A stretch of 47,489 bases of DNA from Pholiota molesta (Eukaryota > Basidiomycota > Agaricomycetes > Agaricales > Strophariaceae), in the NCBI GenBank assembly GCA_014925825.1, contig JACGCK010000301.1, positions 1-47,489 on the forward strand. The letters are read 5' to 3'. The notes under the pieces are model-generated. The model saw only the letters and a list, made by a program, of their open reading frames with translations. It had not been told where the DNA came from and did no database searches. Below, one piece after another: positions 12,370-23,889 of this stretch. How positions within the stretch are numbered: position 1 is the stretch's first letter; every line of letters begins with the position of its first letter. Made by a program: the position numbers and the translations under genes.

Positions 12370-14885
12370 TGTATCACGGACGCCTACCTGCGCGAACGCT
12401 GGACCCACCGCTGAATTATGAGTCTGGCAAAGGGAAGGTAAGGTTTTGCATATGATATACTTCTTCCCATCCCTTCAGACGCGTTGTTGTGTACCGTATT
12501 CATCTTCGTTTCTTCGTTCCATTTCCATCCGTTAATATGCTCAATCTCGTTGTCGCCAGTTTCTATCGAGTTCCTCCCGCAACGCCGCCATACCCTACCA
12601 CCTCCGATCTGTCCATCCCGTCAACGACGAAAAGATTATAACGTGTCATCTATCGGGGCGAAAGCGCGAGCTGCTCAAAAGAGTGCTGTTAGATCTAAGA
12701 GTGAGTACAGTCCGTCTTTCTTCGTCGTTTTTTGTCTTAACTCGCACTGCGCAGCTGGGAGCCAAGAATTGGGTATCAACTCGATTAACCGCGCATATAT
12801 GCACAATGCCAGGGCATGCATCCGCCCGTACTAGCTGATTCGAAGGCCCTGCGCAGGATTGCGCCCCCTTGATTTATATCTCTCGTCATTGTCGCCAACC
12901 GTAATGACCACTCCGGTATACGCTTCCTTTGCGTGTGCCCGGAGCTATCAGGACGTCTTTTGCGGATGCGAACGCGGCTTCGAGATTTTAATTGTTGTGA
13001 TGTATGTTCTTCATCTCTTTACATATGATCATTATGCTAACGTTGACTTGCAGCTCAATAGACAGCCAACAATGCACGGACACCCTAGTCATGTCGTTGA
13101 AAATGACCGGACGATGAGGTGGCCCCACAATATTCGAATTCTTCGATAATCGGACGTCTACCGCAGGATTGGTAGCTAAGCAAAGGCGACGGTAAGCCTT
13201 TTCAAATTTTATATTGCTTTTCCTTTCCCTTCCGAATGCGGACTCATGCGCCGCCTTCGTCCTCTTTCCAGTTCCTTTCCTCAACCCGCCCATGTGCTTA
13301 TGTTGTTGGACAGGCTTTCCTGTTTCCATCTCGCACCGCTGCAGACCGAATTCGCTGCCCGCGTGGCGTGCGGGCATTCGCTCGATCAGTCCGGTGCCCT
13401 TCATATCGACGATGACATCTATACCATGGCGGAGGTCTCCAAAAAGCTATAGTCAGCGAGGACGAAGGCGCACTCAGGGAATATTTTGCTTTGCGAAGGT
13501 GCTAGGCTTGGTCAGTGAATATTGTTGCTTCCGTCTTTCTTGCTCTGACTCGCATGGTGCAGTTCGAAGATATGAATTCGCTGGGACGCTTGAAGATGAA
13601 TATCAAATATGCCAATGTATAGGGCTCAGAGCATGCTCTCTATCACACGGTCCCATCGCGATTACCATTGGAAGCCATTCACAGAATTCTGAGGGATTTC
13701 CAAGAAAGAAAATTCGTACCCCTGTTTGTTTTCGTTTCTGTCGATTTGTTGAGCTCCTGTATCCTCTTAATCCTCTTAATCTTAAATCTTCGCCTTCCCA
13801 CTTGAATTTTTCCCTCTTATCTCTGTCCTGCTGTTGGTCAAAAGCTGACATTCTTATATGATTTTCTTTTTCAGAACAATCGGCGCCGTTTATGGGTATT
13901 TTCGTGGAGAATACAAAATTATATTTAATTCTTGGACTCGACTACGTGGCGGAGCAATGGCAGAGATCTGAGAGGCTGGGTAAAAGTTAGGCAGTGAGCA
14001 TCTTTTTTCCCTTTTCGCTGTCCTTCAAACACTCTATGCTCGGACCTCTTTCTCCTGCGCGAACCGTACGCACCTCCGCATTGCGCACCCAGATTCTGGC
14101 AAGATTTTGCGAGTGAGATTCGGAACATGCATCTGCGTCTTCCGTGACAGTGACACTGTGACAGTTCTTCACTGCCTCGGACCTCCATGTCAATAATCTC
14201 GTATCCTTCGATTTTGTTCTTTTTCTTTTCGAGTTTTATCGCACCAGATGCTGACGAATGTACGTGCCTTCCTTTATCTAGGCTCGCGCGGACGATCGAC
14301 GATCCTCAATACGTACTCTGTGGCTTACTCGCCAGGGCGAGCGAGTCACAGCTACTCGTCCAATTCCAGGAATTCTTCTTCGTTCTCATTTTCTGTAGTC
14401 GCCATTCTTCGCCAAATTCCTGCTGCAGACCTCTTGGCGCACGCAGAATGCTGGTATCTCATCTATTCGGATGCAGAGGGCATCTATAAGCAGGCCTTGC
14501 AAAGGCCGTCTGGTGGGCCTCCTCACCTCCTGTTCCGATGCAAGGATGCGGGCCCACATCCAGAATTCCATCCATCCCTCGTCAGAAACAAACGAGGTGA
14601 CGACCGGGCGTAGGATATTTACTTTCAATGCATCTAATCCGATTCGTCACTGAAATTTGTCAATGGGTCGGACACCTTCAAGCTTCTGCAAATCATCAAA
14701 GACACTGCGCTTTTCGTTTTTTTCTCCCTCCTCTATTCCACCCTATCAACGAGCACCAGATTTGTGCCAAGTACCAGATATGGAGCATTGGAAGGAGTGC
14801 AAATATCGTTCGTTTGCAGTTAAATATATTGCGTTCTATACCTTTGGAGCAACAAGATTACCTGTACATACTTTTTAAGATATGC
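12370..14885 (+). other. possible unrecognised multi-exon gene or gene remnant
   Basis: Several plus-strand open stretches end at plausible donors: about 12371-12439 (ending ESGKGK before GTAAGG), 13090-13191 (containing TIFEFFDNRTSTAGLVAKQ before GTAAGC), 13240-13452 and 14248-14613 (containing ILRQIPAADLLAHAECWYL). I could not join them into one open reading frame, and none matches a family I know. They may be exons of one gene, remnants of several, or chance. The minus-strand frames at 12013-12300, 12988-13404 and 13925-14188 are no more convincing. Confidence 0.22.
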
Positions 14886-15164
14886 GCCTGAACAGTATTT
14901 GAAAAGAGGTTCGCCATATCAATCAATATTTGAAATACCAGTAGAAAACGAGGCTAGATCATGCGCTCTTTTATAACATACCTAATCTGATATGAAGTCG
15001 GGCACGCCTCATCCAACGTGTTTTCCACTCTTGTCCAACCGCTGCCAAACATGCGCGTGCGGTCAACCTTGGGTCAGCCATTTACTCTATCCCATCAACC
15101 AGACACTGTCCTTCATTCCTTTGCCCCACCTCATTAACATTTCCACTCAGAATTCTTCGCAAAC

Positions 15165-15824
15165 ATGAGCGCAAGTCAACCGAACAATACCCAAGGCGAC
15201 TCTGGAAGAAGCCCGATCCCGAACCCATTGAACCTATTGCCAGTAAGTACGAAGAAGGCCTGTATATTTGCGCACTCAACTGATCTTATTGGTATAACTA
15301 GGAAATGGAGGCTAACGCAAAGCTTCCGGATGCCAACTATCCCTATGTCTTTAAACATGCACCTCCAAAGCCAGACGGTGATCCATGGGAAATTCTCCTC
15401 AAACCCAAACTGGAGGCCGATACAGTGCGTTGCGACGCATGGAAAGACGAGGTGCAAAATCTATTGATCTTCGTAAGTCTCTGGTAGTAATCGAAATATT
15501 CTCTTTACCACTGCTTATTTTTACTGGAAGGCGGGTCTCTTCTCTGCTGTGGTCACGGCTTTCGTCATCGAATCATATAAATTCCTCCAGCCAGGCCTGA
15601 ATGACGCCGTCGTCGGTTTACTCTTCCAGATTGCCAATAGCCTCAACAACACATCCTCGTTTCCACCGTCTGTCGATCCAGCGTCCATAAGCACGCCCCT
15701 CTCTCCAACATCATCCTCTATCCGTCTCAATGTCTTTTTTTTTCTGAGTCTCATCCTCAGTCTAACCACTGTAACACGGCATTCAAAGAAGTGCTTTTCT
15801 AATTTTGAAAAGCCTATAAATTGA
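15165..15824 (+). pseudogene. DUF6535-type membrane protein, 3'-truncated
   Basis: Three exons (15165-15242, 15302-15472, 15531-15824) join in frame to 180 residues. The order fits basidiomycete DUF6535 proteins: a charged entry segment (DPWEILLKPKLEADTVRCDA, then WKDEVQNLLIF), a hydrophobic segment AGLFSAVVTAFVIESYKFLQ, a Ser/Pro linker, and a second segment FFFLSLILSLTTV. In the family the protein continues well past this point; here an unrelated tail of about 16 residues leads to a stop. No continuation is evident downstream, so I call it a truncated copy, though a missed intron at GTAACA after the second segment is possible. Function of the family is unknown. Confidence 0.6.
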
Positions 15825-16547
15825 TTCGGATTGTATGTAGCATTGATTTGTTCAGACGACAGTACTAGTCCATAAATGAAATTGGTATCTCTGACCCACA
15901 GCCTCTTAGTACATAGCTGCCCACCCCGAAACAGACGCGATCAAGAAAAGATAGCACAGGAATCCGATATTAGTATATGTGCAATGAAATTTCTCTTCTA
16001 CGCAGCCTTCGCTTGGAGACCCAGATTTATGGCATGTACGTCCGCGATTCTTTCTTTTCGTCTGACCTCCCTAACTCAACTTCAACTCGTAGCTAGTTAC
16101 AAACCCAACGATAGAAGGTGGTATTTGCGTGCATCGACATAAGTGAGCCGAAACGAATGTATGACAAGGGGGATACACTGAATCACGGTAGATTCTTATC
16201 GTTAACCTTCATGACGGCGCTCTGTATTGTTGAATGAACGTATACCGGCGCTGAGCAGAGATCATATACCCGCAAGTCTGCCACGACTGGCATGGCGGGT
16301 GCGACCAAATTTCCTTTCACGCCCAAACTGGATGGCATAGATGGCCCAACAGTTACGGATACCCATCACTAAATATTTTATATCCACCACCATTCGACTT
16401 TCGAAAGTAGCCGCATTTTGCCTGTACGAAAGTACGGGGGAAGTGAATGTCGGATGGACCAAATCTCACACTGCGCGATTTCACCTGCATGTAATTAGCA
16501 GTGGGCCAACATGTAGTGCCCGCGGTGCACTCCGGGCGCATGCCAAA
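15825..16547. other. intergenic, no gene seen
   Basis: Plus-strand frames at 15876-16142 and 16341-16604 and the minus frame 16262-16462 lack recognisable motifs or consistent splice sites. Confidence 0.35.
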
Positions 16548-16978
16548 TTAGGCTTTAGCTATTACTATTGGTTTGGTAGATGTGGAAATTATGCGCAAAT
16601 CTGAAGGGCAAGGGACCAGAGAGAATCGATAGTGTACCGGGGAAAATTCAGAATAATAAACTACCGGACTTAAACGGGCTGTCCACATTCTTGTAGTAGT
16701 CAACCTTGAGGATGCTTTGAGCTCGGGGACCGGGGTGCGTCTGCTCCATCCATCGAGGATCGCGTCCAAACAGGACATTTGGGCCGTCCGCCATAGTATA
16801 GCGCCCTGGAAAAAAAATGACGTCAAATTACCAGTAGGAGGTGAAGTGAGTGAATGAGCAAACGAGTAAGTGGATGCAGTGGGCGGAGAAGGGAAAGGCA
16901 CGTACAAAGGAACAACAATGAATGCAGGCAAAATTTGGAGGTTATCCTGCGCGCATCGGCTCGAGTCAAAGTAAACAT
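16548..16978 (-). CDS. candidate small three-exon gene, unrecognised
   Basis: Minus-strand exons 16978-16906, 16805-16665 and 16600-16548 sum to 267 nt and give 88 residues ending in a stop. Donors are GTACGT and GTAGTT; acceptors are TTTCCAG and CTTCAG. The middle exon is the strongest part: it is free of stops and reads like real protein (MADGPNVLFGRDPRWMEQTH, then VDYYKNVDSPFKS). The first exon may be wrong, or there may be further upstream exons in the open minus-strand sequence up to about 17300. I do not recognise the family. A short basic, Arg-rich start (MFTLTRADARRITSKF) could be a mitochondrial presequence, but that is a guess. Confidence 0.4.
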
Positions 16979-16979
16979 A

Positions 16980-17825
16980 TGCAGACGCGTACTTCCCGCA
17001 CTGTTCAGTAAACACACAACGTAGGTGCGCCTTGGAATGTATGAGATCGCACATCTGATATAGAGGTACAGAGAAGCAAGGGAGACGGCCCTCTTTTCGA
17101 AGCGAGAAAAGACCTAGAAAAATAACTAGTATATAAGTAAGGTGAGAGATGAAGACGAACATAATAATACACAAGCGCGATCTTCCAATAGAGCACCCTG
17201 TATCCGCACCTCCCTGCATGGGTGCTCCATGATGGTTTTCCGCAGGCGCGACGGTAGGATTCATCCATCGCACGCTGCGTACTTTTCCCATTCCCATCCG
17301 CCTAATCGCAGGCTCCACCGTACGCCTGCCCGCGCCCTAAAGCCACATCAGGAAAAGATAAATCCCTATGAGAATTCCAGTCATAATCTGTAGACGCCGT
17401 AGGATTGAGGATTTGTGATAGACTTATGGGCATCAAATGATGGCACGCCCTCATTGCCACAGCTTCAAGCGCCCCAGCAGATTCCAGTGTCCACTGCATA
17501 GCATGGCAGGAACACGCACATGCCCTGTTCGGGTAAGGGAGAATGTCGAGCATGCGCTGTAGAAAGAGCGGCTGCAATTTACAGCACAAGCCAAGCACAA
17601 GCTGCGGAAGAGGAGTTTTACACACTGTTTGCTCGGTGGCGGCATGCGGTGGCACAGCGCTAACCTTATCGACTTCAGAAAACAGATGTGGGGTATGCTG
17701 CAGCCTAAAACGAAAGCAAGGGAGAGTCAGAGTTCTAGACGAGTACCGACGCGACAATCCTTGGACATTTCCGTTAATTGACGGCCCGGCCTTGTACCAT
17801 GTTTTGTCGAGCTTAAGTTGTAAAC
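16980..17825. other. no supported gene; open minus-strand stretches
   Basis: The minus strand stays open over 17302-17757 (151 codons) and 17005-17268 without recognised motifs. The plus-strand frames 17142-17393 and 17543-17842 are likely shadows. The stretch could contain upstream exons of the candidate gene at 16548-16978. Confidence 0.3.
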
Positions 17826-18085
17826 TTACCCAAGTCCAATGAGAACCATTAGGCCTCTGGTACGCATTGCTGACCTGTTGTCACGTGCCTGTGAGCTGCG
17901 ACAACCCACGGCCGTTCTGCCCAAGAGGTGAACCGTGCGCCGGGAATATTCTTAATCCGCCGGGGGTGTAAAAATTTGGTTGAGGGAGCCTCGTCTCTCT
18001 CTCTCCTTTCTCCTCGTCTCCCTCAGTACCAGAGGCATAATTTTCGCGTTACTATCACTTCGTCATCGTTCCTCAACGCTAAGCT
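17826..18085 (+). mobile_element. 5' leader of DIRS-like retroelement
   Basis: The sequence begins TTACCCAAGTCCAATGAGA and matches the minus strand of 1301-1574 in patches up to the gag start codon. It ends in CACTTCGTCATCGT...CTC just before ATG, as the other copy does. This marks the 5' part of a second retroelement copy, in plus orientation. Confidence 0.6.
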
Positions 18086-19182
18086 ATGCCCAATGAACCC
18101 TTTGAGGTCGTCGAGCACCCTAACCGATCCACCCGGTCTTCTAGAACGTCCTCGGGAGCTAATAACCGAGGACACACAGGCCCCGCAACCTCGATTGTTG
18201 GACCGCCTGAGAACATCATCAACTCAGGAACCACCGGAGTCGAGCCGCGGCCTGCCGGAGTCGGCTCGACCGAGTTTACTGGACTGCCTGCGTCCGCCGA
18301 GTCTGCCTCTGCTGGCGAGGCTGAGCGGCAGCGGCAGGTCGAAGAACTCGATGGCATCGTCGACCGATTCCGGTCAGACCAGCTCAGCAAACCGCAAGCG
18401 ATTGCACTCATCTTTAGAACGGTGGGATTCGACCCCGACAACAGCAACCCAGCGCATGAACAAGCGCTCGCGCTATACCTCTCGGCCATCAACTCACACG
18501 AGGCGGCCACTCGAGAGTCGCTTAGGCGAGGCGCCCCATATAGGGGAAATGCTGGGGAAGAGCAGCAAGTCGCGGGAGAACTCCTGGATCCGCGGCGAGA
18601 TCCCGATGTCGATCGACGAATCGGAGATCTCATCAGTGAACTCTCAGCAAAATCCGTCGCCGCAGACGCCGGAGACGACGATGAAGGAGAAAGACCAGCC
18701 AAGCGCGTCCGGCTCTCGCTCTCCGACATGCCCTGGTACCGAGATGAACTCGAAGGGCGAGATTCCGGAATCCGGTCACCCAATCTGCCAGAAGAATCGA
18801 GAGCTTCTCGCCCTCTTTGCTCGTGACATCCCTCAAGTCAAGTTCTGGATCCGTAATTCAGCCTTCGCCCCTTCCGGATTCCCAACTTCTCAATGGGAGC
18901 GGATCATCCGCGGAGAAGCCGTCGACCTCAATGCAGTCTTCAGCAACCTCCATCGAACGGAGCCTGCTAAGGAGAATGTCGGCCGCGTGGGAGATACTCA
19001 AATCTCATTCGGTCTCGCCGAACCAAAGAAGCGAGTCGAGACGGCCGGGGATTGGATGTCGGCGTGGAACCGGGTCGTCCGCGCCACGAGCTTCGTCTTC
19101 AGGCACCGAGAGCAGGAACTCCGCTCCTATGGGGAATATATCGAAAGTCTTTTCGCCGCCAAGATCCCCTCAACCCACCCGC
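18086..19182 (+). pseudogene. gag-like gene, frameshifted and cut by transposon
   Basis: The frame starting at 18086 (MPNEPFEVVEH, Ser/Pro-rich, then VDRFRSDQLSKPQAIALIF) runs to a stop near 18826. From about 18780 the conserved C-terminal part continues in another frame: ELLALFARDIPQVKFWI, then GDWMSAWNRVVRATSFVFRH and QELRSYGEYIESLFAAK. That block resembles the Gag-like region of agaricomycete DIRS-type elements. A frame change near 18780-18800 is therefore needed. The ORF then runs straight into the terminal repeat of KDZ copy 1 at 19183, and the 3' remainder of the retroelement is missing on this side. Confidence 0.6.
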
Positions 19183-20164
19183 CACCAGAGTCTGCCAGGT
19201 CAATGGATACAGCCCTTATAACTACCACAGATAGGGTGATGGATAATGTCCACTAACTATAAGGGATGTATTCCCTACCATATTACTGCCTGCCGATGGA
19301 TGCAGGCATCCATCCTGCCACCTGCATCCATCCGTGCACGTGCTCAGTATCCATCCCACGCCGACACAGCCATTGGATTCGAGCTCCATTACCCCTCCAC
19401 CATCGCTGCCTGCATCCATCCGACTCCATCGTGTCTCCATCCATTGCTGCCCACATCCATTGCCTCTGTTGGATCATGCTGTCCAGCCAGCTGTCCACAC
19501 GTGTTCCACGTGTTTACTCCATCGCGCCTCCTGCATCCATTGCCCATGTTGGATGCAACTCCATCCTCCCGCCCTTCCCTCGCATCCATCGCACGTGTCC
19601 CAATCCTTCCCGCCCCCGGTGCGTATCCATTCCAACTCCATATTCCTTAGCTGACCATCCCAATCTAGGATGTTTCCTCTCTGCCGCGGTAGGAACCGCG
19701 GCTTCCCTCGTGTCAATCCGCCCGCCCTCGCACGTCCATTGCCCATATAGGATACCACATCCATTGGGCTTGGCCGCTCTCCCCCCCTCATCCCATTTGG
19801 CCTTCATGCATCCATTGCCCGTACACGGCCCCTCCTCCATTGGCCATTCTTGTGCCGTGCCCGCCCACCCGCCTCCTGTCCCGTGTGCGCCAATTCCCCC
19901 CCTCCCCCCTTGCGCTATTTGACCTTCATGCATCCATTGCGCGTATGCGCCCCATCCTCCACTGACTACCCTTGCACAGCGCCCGCTCTCCCGGCCCACT
20001 CTCCCTGCTGCCCCATGCGCCATTTTCCTCCCCCCCCCTTGCGCTATTCGGCCTTCGCGCATCCATTGCCCATATAGGACACTGCATCCATTGCGTTTGG
20101 CCGCTCTCTCCACCCTCGTGCCATTATTCGACCTTCGCGTATCCATTCGCGTATCCATTGCCCA
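19183..20164 (+). repeat. terminal repeat T1 (left end of copy 1)
   Basis: It starts CACCAGAGTCTGCCAGG and then TCAATGGATACAGCCC, and is nearly identical to T2, T3 and the reverse complement of T4 over about 980 bp. The inner part is satellite-like, with ATCCATTGCCC recurring every few tens of bases, often followed by ATATAGGATACC or by GTACACGGCCC. It departs from T2 after GTATCCATTGCCCA. Long minus-strand open frames here (19514-20521) reflect repeat composition. Confidence 0.85.
19683..19702. repeat. GC hairpin in terminal repeat T1
   Basis: GCCGCGGT, loop AGGA, ACCGCGGC: a perfect 8-bp inverted repeat. It is present in all four terminal repeats at the same offset, about 500 bp inside the end (27321-27340, 33093-33112, 45466-45485). 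It may be a transposase-binding or structural site; that role is inference. Confidence 0.7.
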
Positions 20165-20520
20165 TATAGGATACCGGATCCATTGCCCTTGGCCGCTCTT
20201 TCCCCCCCTTGTGCCATTTGCGCATCCATTGTGGCCTTTGCGTGTCCATTGCCCATATAGGATACGGCATCCTTCGCGCTTGGCCGCGCTCTCCCCACTT
20301 GTGCCATTCGACCTTTGTGCATCCATTGCGGCCTTCGCGACTCCATTGCCCATATAGATAACACATCCATTGCACGTGGCCGTTCTTTCTTCCCTCCCAT
20401 GCGACATTCGGCCTTCGCGCATCCATTGCCCACACATGTCCCATCCTCCATTGACTATCCTTGGGCCACACCTACTCTCCGTCCCTCCCGCCCCGTTCTG
20501 ATCACCTGCCATTACATTCA
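20165..20520. repeat. left subterminal satellite of copy 1
   Basis: The same ATCCATTGCCC(ATATAGG) satellite continues in an arrangement specific to the left side. It ends at about CATTACATTCATATGTAATCC. The following 20521-20753 is AT-rich, with CCAAGTAACTTA twice, and probably is the 3' untranslated region of gene A. Confidence 0.7.
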
Positions 20521-20753
20521 TATGTAATCCAAGTAACTTAGTCTGTATATAACCCCAAGTAACTTATGCTCACGGAAACCTCATTTCCAAGAAAAATAAA
20601 TATTTGACAAGAAAATATGAGCTAGTACAAGGAGCAAGAAAATACAAACATACTACAAGATTAGTTCAGAAGGTAAATAGCGTGACAAGATAGAAAACAA
20701 GATAATAAAATAACAACATAAATCACAAAAAATTGCAAGAACGATATCAAAAA

Positions 20754-23475
20754 TCACCTTCGCTGCCTTTTGCCTTCGCCTGAATCCCCACTACCAGTCC
20801 CCTCCTTCCGCTTCCTGCTACCGGACATATAGCTTTCCACACATGAATGTACGTCAAGCACTGCTGCCTCCCAGCGAGGATCAGTGGTACAGGCTGGTGC
20901 CCACCATATAAGGGCGACGATGACGAGGGCCAGCCCATTAGGACCATATTTTTTCAAAGAATGGACATTTTGACCCAGCTGCGCTGATGACAATGACAAG
21001 GGGAGGGAATGAGGGGTTGTCGAGTGTCGCCATACGGGCTGCATACTATTCCACCAGGCTATCCATTCGTTAGTGAATATCTGAAGATCCGGAACTGATG
21101 GAAATTGATCGTATCGACGCTTGGGCAACCAGAGTGATAGTAAGGGTGGGCGTAAAGGAGAGGTGGGCAAGCGATGCTATGGCAAATAAAGCAATCAGCT
21201 ATCTAAATGCGTGGGTGCAGAGAAAACTTACGAATGTTGTATGTGTAGCGCCATGCTCACTCTCTATTTGTATCCAATCACTCATCAACGCTTTCCAGAC
21301 ATCAGCATCTACAGCGTCGACGATATGTTTTGAAGCGACCTCGAGCCATGCAGGAACAAACAGTTTCACAGATCTGACTCTCGCACTTCGATCTGTCAGG
21401 TCAGTGGCAGAAGCAGTGTTTTCGTCGTTTTCAGGCTCCGGAGCGGGGACAGTTTGGCCAGTGGGAGAGGCGGCATTTTCGTCGTTTTCAGGCTCCGGAG
21501 CGGGGACGGTTTGCGACGCCGATGTATCCATTGGTTGGTTCGAGATGTTGCTGCCAAAGCTACGTGGAAGCGGAGCGGGGACGGTTTGTGACGCCGATGT
21601 ATCCATCGGTTGGTTCGAGATGTTGCTGCCAAAGCTATGCGGAAGCTGTGAACCGGCGGCAACGGCCCCTGAAGGATGCGTTATGGATACACCGATTGGA
21701 ATGATTGGAGGGGTTTCCATGGCTGGAGCGTCTGGATGGGTATCTGGCCTGGGAGCAGTGCTCGAAGGCTGAGCCATGGGAGTCGGAAGGATATGGGAAT
21801 GGTAGGCCAACTGGGTATCTGGCCCGGGAGCGGTGCTCGAAGGCTGAGCCATGGGAGTTGGAAGGACATGGGAATGGTAGGCCAACCGAGTGTCCGGAAC
21901 ATTTGATGGATCGAATGTCGAACTATAGGACACATTTGCGGAGGGATCAAGATATGGTGTAGTCGCATGAGCTTCAGGATAGATAGGCGTTTCTATCGGT
22001 AAAATTTGAGTCAGAAAGAATAAATATATATATGAAACAACGAACCGCTAGTGCTCGGTGCATTACCTGGATCCCATGCACTGCTCCAATCGTTAATGTT
22101 GAGGATACTGGCGACTTCTTCCATCGTCATGGCGGCTGTCGGGTCTTGAACCTGCGTAACTGGTTTGAACAATTCCTGGACAGGCCCAGGTCTGGCAACA
22201 CCATCGGAACTAACAGGAGCAATGGGCACGGGAGCAGAACCACTCCGTGCAGAGGCATGAATGTCGAATGAAGTAGTGGAGGTGGCAGTGGCGATGGAGG
22301 TCGAGGTAGCAGAGACAGGAACACTTCCAACGGGAGCAGACATACTTGGTGCAGAGCCATCAATGTCGAACGAACTAGTCGAGGAGGTGGAGGTAGCAGA
22401 CGAAACATGGGCACCTGGAAGAGCGCGGGACTTTCGCACGTCCATCGCTACATGCAACCAATTTTAGTCAGAACAAATTTCCAAGAGAACAACTTGGCAA
22501 ACATACGATAGCATGTGTGTAAAAAATCTGAGAATGGACCGCGAATTACAGTGTCATATTTTGGGTACGCTTTTCCGAACGAGAGCCCACATGGATTGTG
22601 ACGAGAGTGTACACTCATCGTCATGATCTCCCCTGCATAATTGGGATCTGGTCCACCAGCAAGAACCGTGAACGACCACCCAGTGAGTGCCGATACCTGC
22701 TGCATAAAATCATGCGCTAATTCCGGAATCCTCTCGATCGAACTGAAAATCAAGATCAGTGTATGTTTTAAAAATAGTCAATCAGTCAGACATACGTCGC
22801 ATACTCCTCTGGTAAACGTTCCGTCTCTGATCGGCCTTCCAAGCTAGCCATCTCGAGATCCATCTCCATCTTACGCTGATCCCGCAAACGTTTGACTTCC
22901 GCTTTGACCTCATCGGACTCGTTCATATAAGCTTCATGGGTAAGTTTATTAATGACCGAGAGACGCATTTTGGAATCTGCACTCAATGGATCGAGGTCCA
23001 CTAAGGCCTTGACTCGGTCCTTGAAGAACACTTTTGAGTAGATGTTCTTCTCCGATGGGAGCCGGCTGATCGTTGGGTTGACACTGATCACGACTTTCTC
23101 CTTGGTGCCGCCGCGCTTGCGTTTGCCGAGGGGATGGTTGTTAAACCACACTTTCAATTTCTGTACATAGAATTACACAATTAGAACATGCTAGCCCAGA
23201 AAAAAAAATAAACACACCTTTCTCCGATCAGCTGCCCATAAATTAGTGTCATTGAAAGGCAAGTTGACGATAGCCTTAACGTGAGGATCTGTAGAATTGG
23301 CGATCTCCTCTTCCTCAGCATTTTGAGATGGCCACTGCTGGAAAAAAAGCTGATAGCACTGTGTCCTCCATTCGCGCAGGGCATTGGCCCCAGCCTCTTT
23401 TGCCGCCGCACATTCCGCTTGCTTTGACATGAGAAATTCGTGCTGCTTGGGGGTGGCCCAAGTCTGCGGCGCCAT
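20754..23475 (-). CDS. transposon gene A1, conserved basidiomycete protein of unknown function
   Basis: Six minus-strand exons (23475-23218, 23160-22796, 22742-22507, 22447-22067, 21992-21232, 21176-20754) sum to 2424 nt, giving 807 residues. All introns are GT-AG. The protein starts MAPQTWATPKQHEFL, contains WAADRRKKLKVWFNNH, then a charged coiled-coil-like stretch (ESDEVKAEVKRLRDQRKMEM). The middle is low complexity (Ser/Thr/Pro), with internal duplications such as QPMDTSASQTVPAP. The C-terminal block includes LQIFTNEWIAWWNSMQPVWR and KYGPNGLALVIVALIWW and ends in a basic KRKEG...KRQRR tail. I recognise this N-terminal plus WW-rich C-terminal layout from an abundant agaricomycete family of unknown function. 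It is divergent from gene B; 415 bp separate the start codons. A DNA- or protein-binding role is only a guess. Confidence 0.8.
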
Positions 23476-23889
23476 GATACCCGGAACGGATGCAAATAGG
23501 TGCCGTAAGTTTAACAAGCGACGGCGGGTAAATGTTATGTTAGAGTTTAAGCGACAGTCTCCTTCTGGAAAAAAAATTGGGTAACCTTGTCCTGTGGGGC
23601 GGATAACCCCGAACGACTATACAGCCTATGATTCTTGCCCCCGCACTCATCCCCTCCCTCCCTATTCTCAGCCGAGGACTCCATGGCTCATAAAACAATT
23701 TATCAGTCGTACGAGTAGATTTTAAAAGTAGTACGATTGGCCTTTGTAAAATCGTGTGAACCGGCTGTACAGTTAATTTCAGCCAAGGTGTGGGAATTTC
23801 AAAAAGGCTAAAATAAGCGGCCAGGATCCATCAGAGGCTATCCAATACATTCCCCACATTTACCGCATTGTCTCACCGAAACCAGCACT
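23476..23889. promoter_or_regulatory. shared upstream region of divergent genes A1 and B1
   Basis: The start codons of gene A (minus) and gene B (plus) face away from each other across this 414-bp stretch, which holds no ORF of its own. It is almost identical in copy 2 (36881-37295). No TATA box is clear. A bidirectional promoter is inferred from layout alone. Confidence 0.45.

Noticed and set aside
19514..20521. 335-codon minus-strand open frame over the left TIR and subterminal satellite of copy 1, and a similar 251-codon plus-strand frame at 44899-45654
   Set aside because: The peptide only reflects repeated AATGGATGCG-type words (QWMREGR, MDAR repeats), it appears in every terminal repeat in several frames, and it changes with each length difference. 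It is composition, not a gene.
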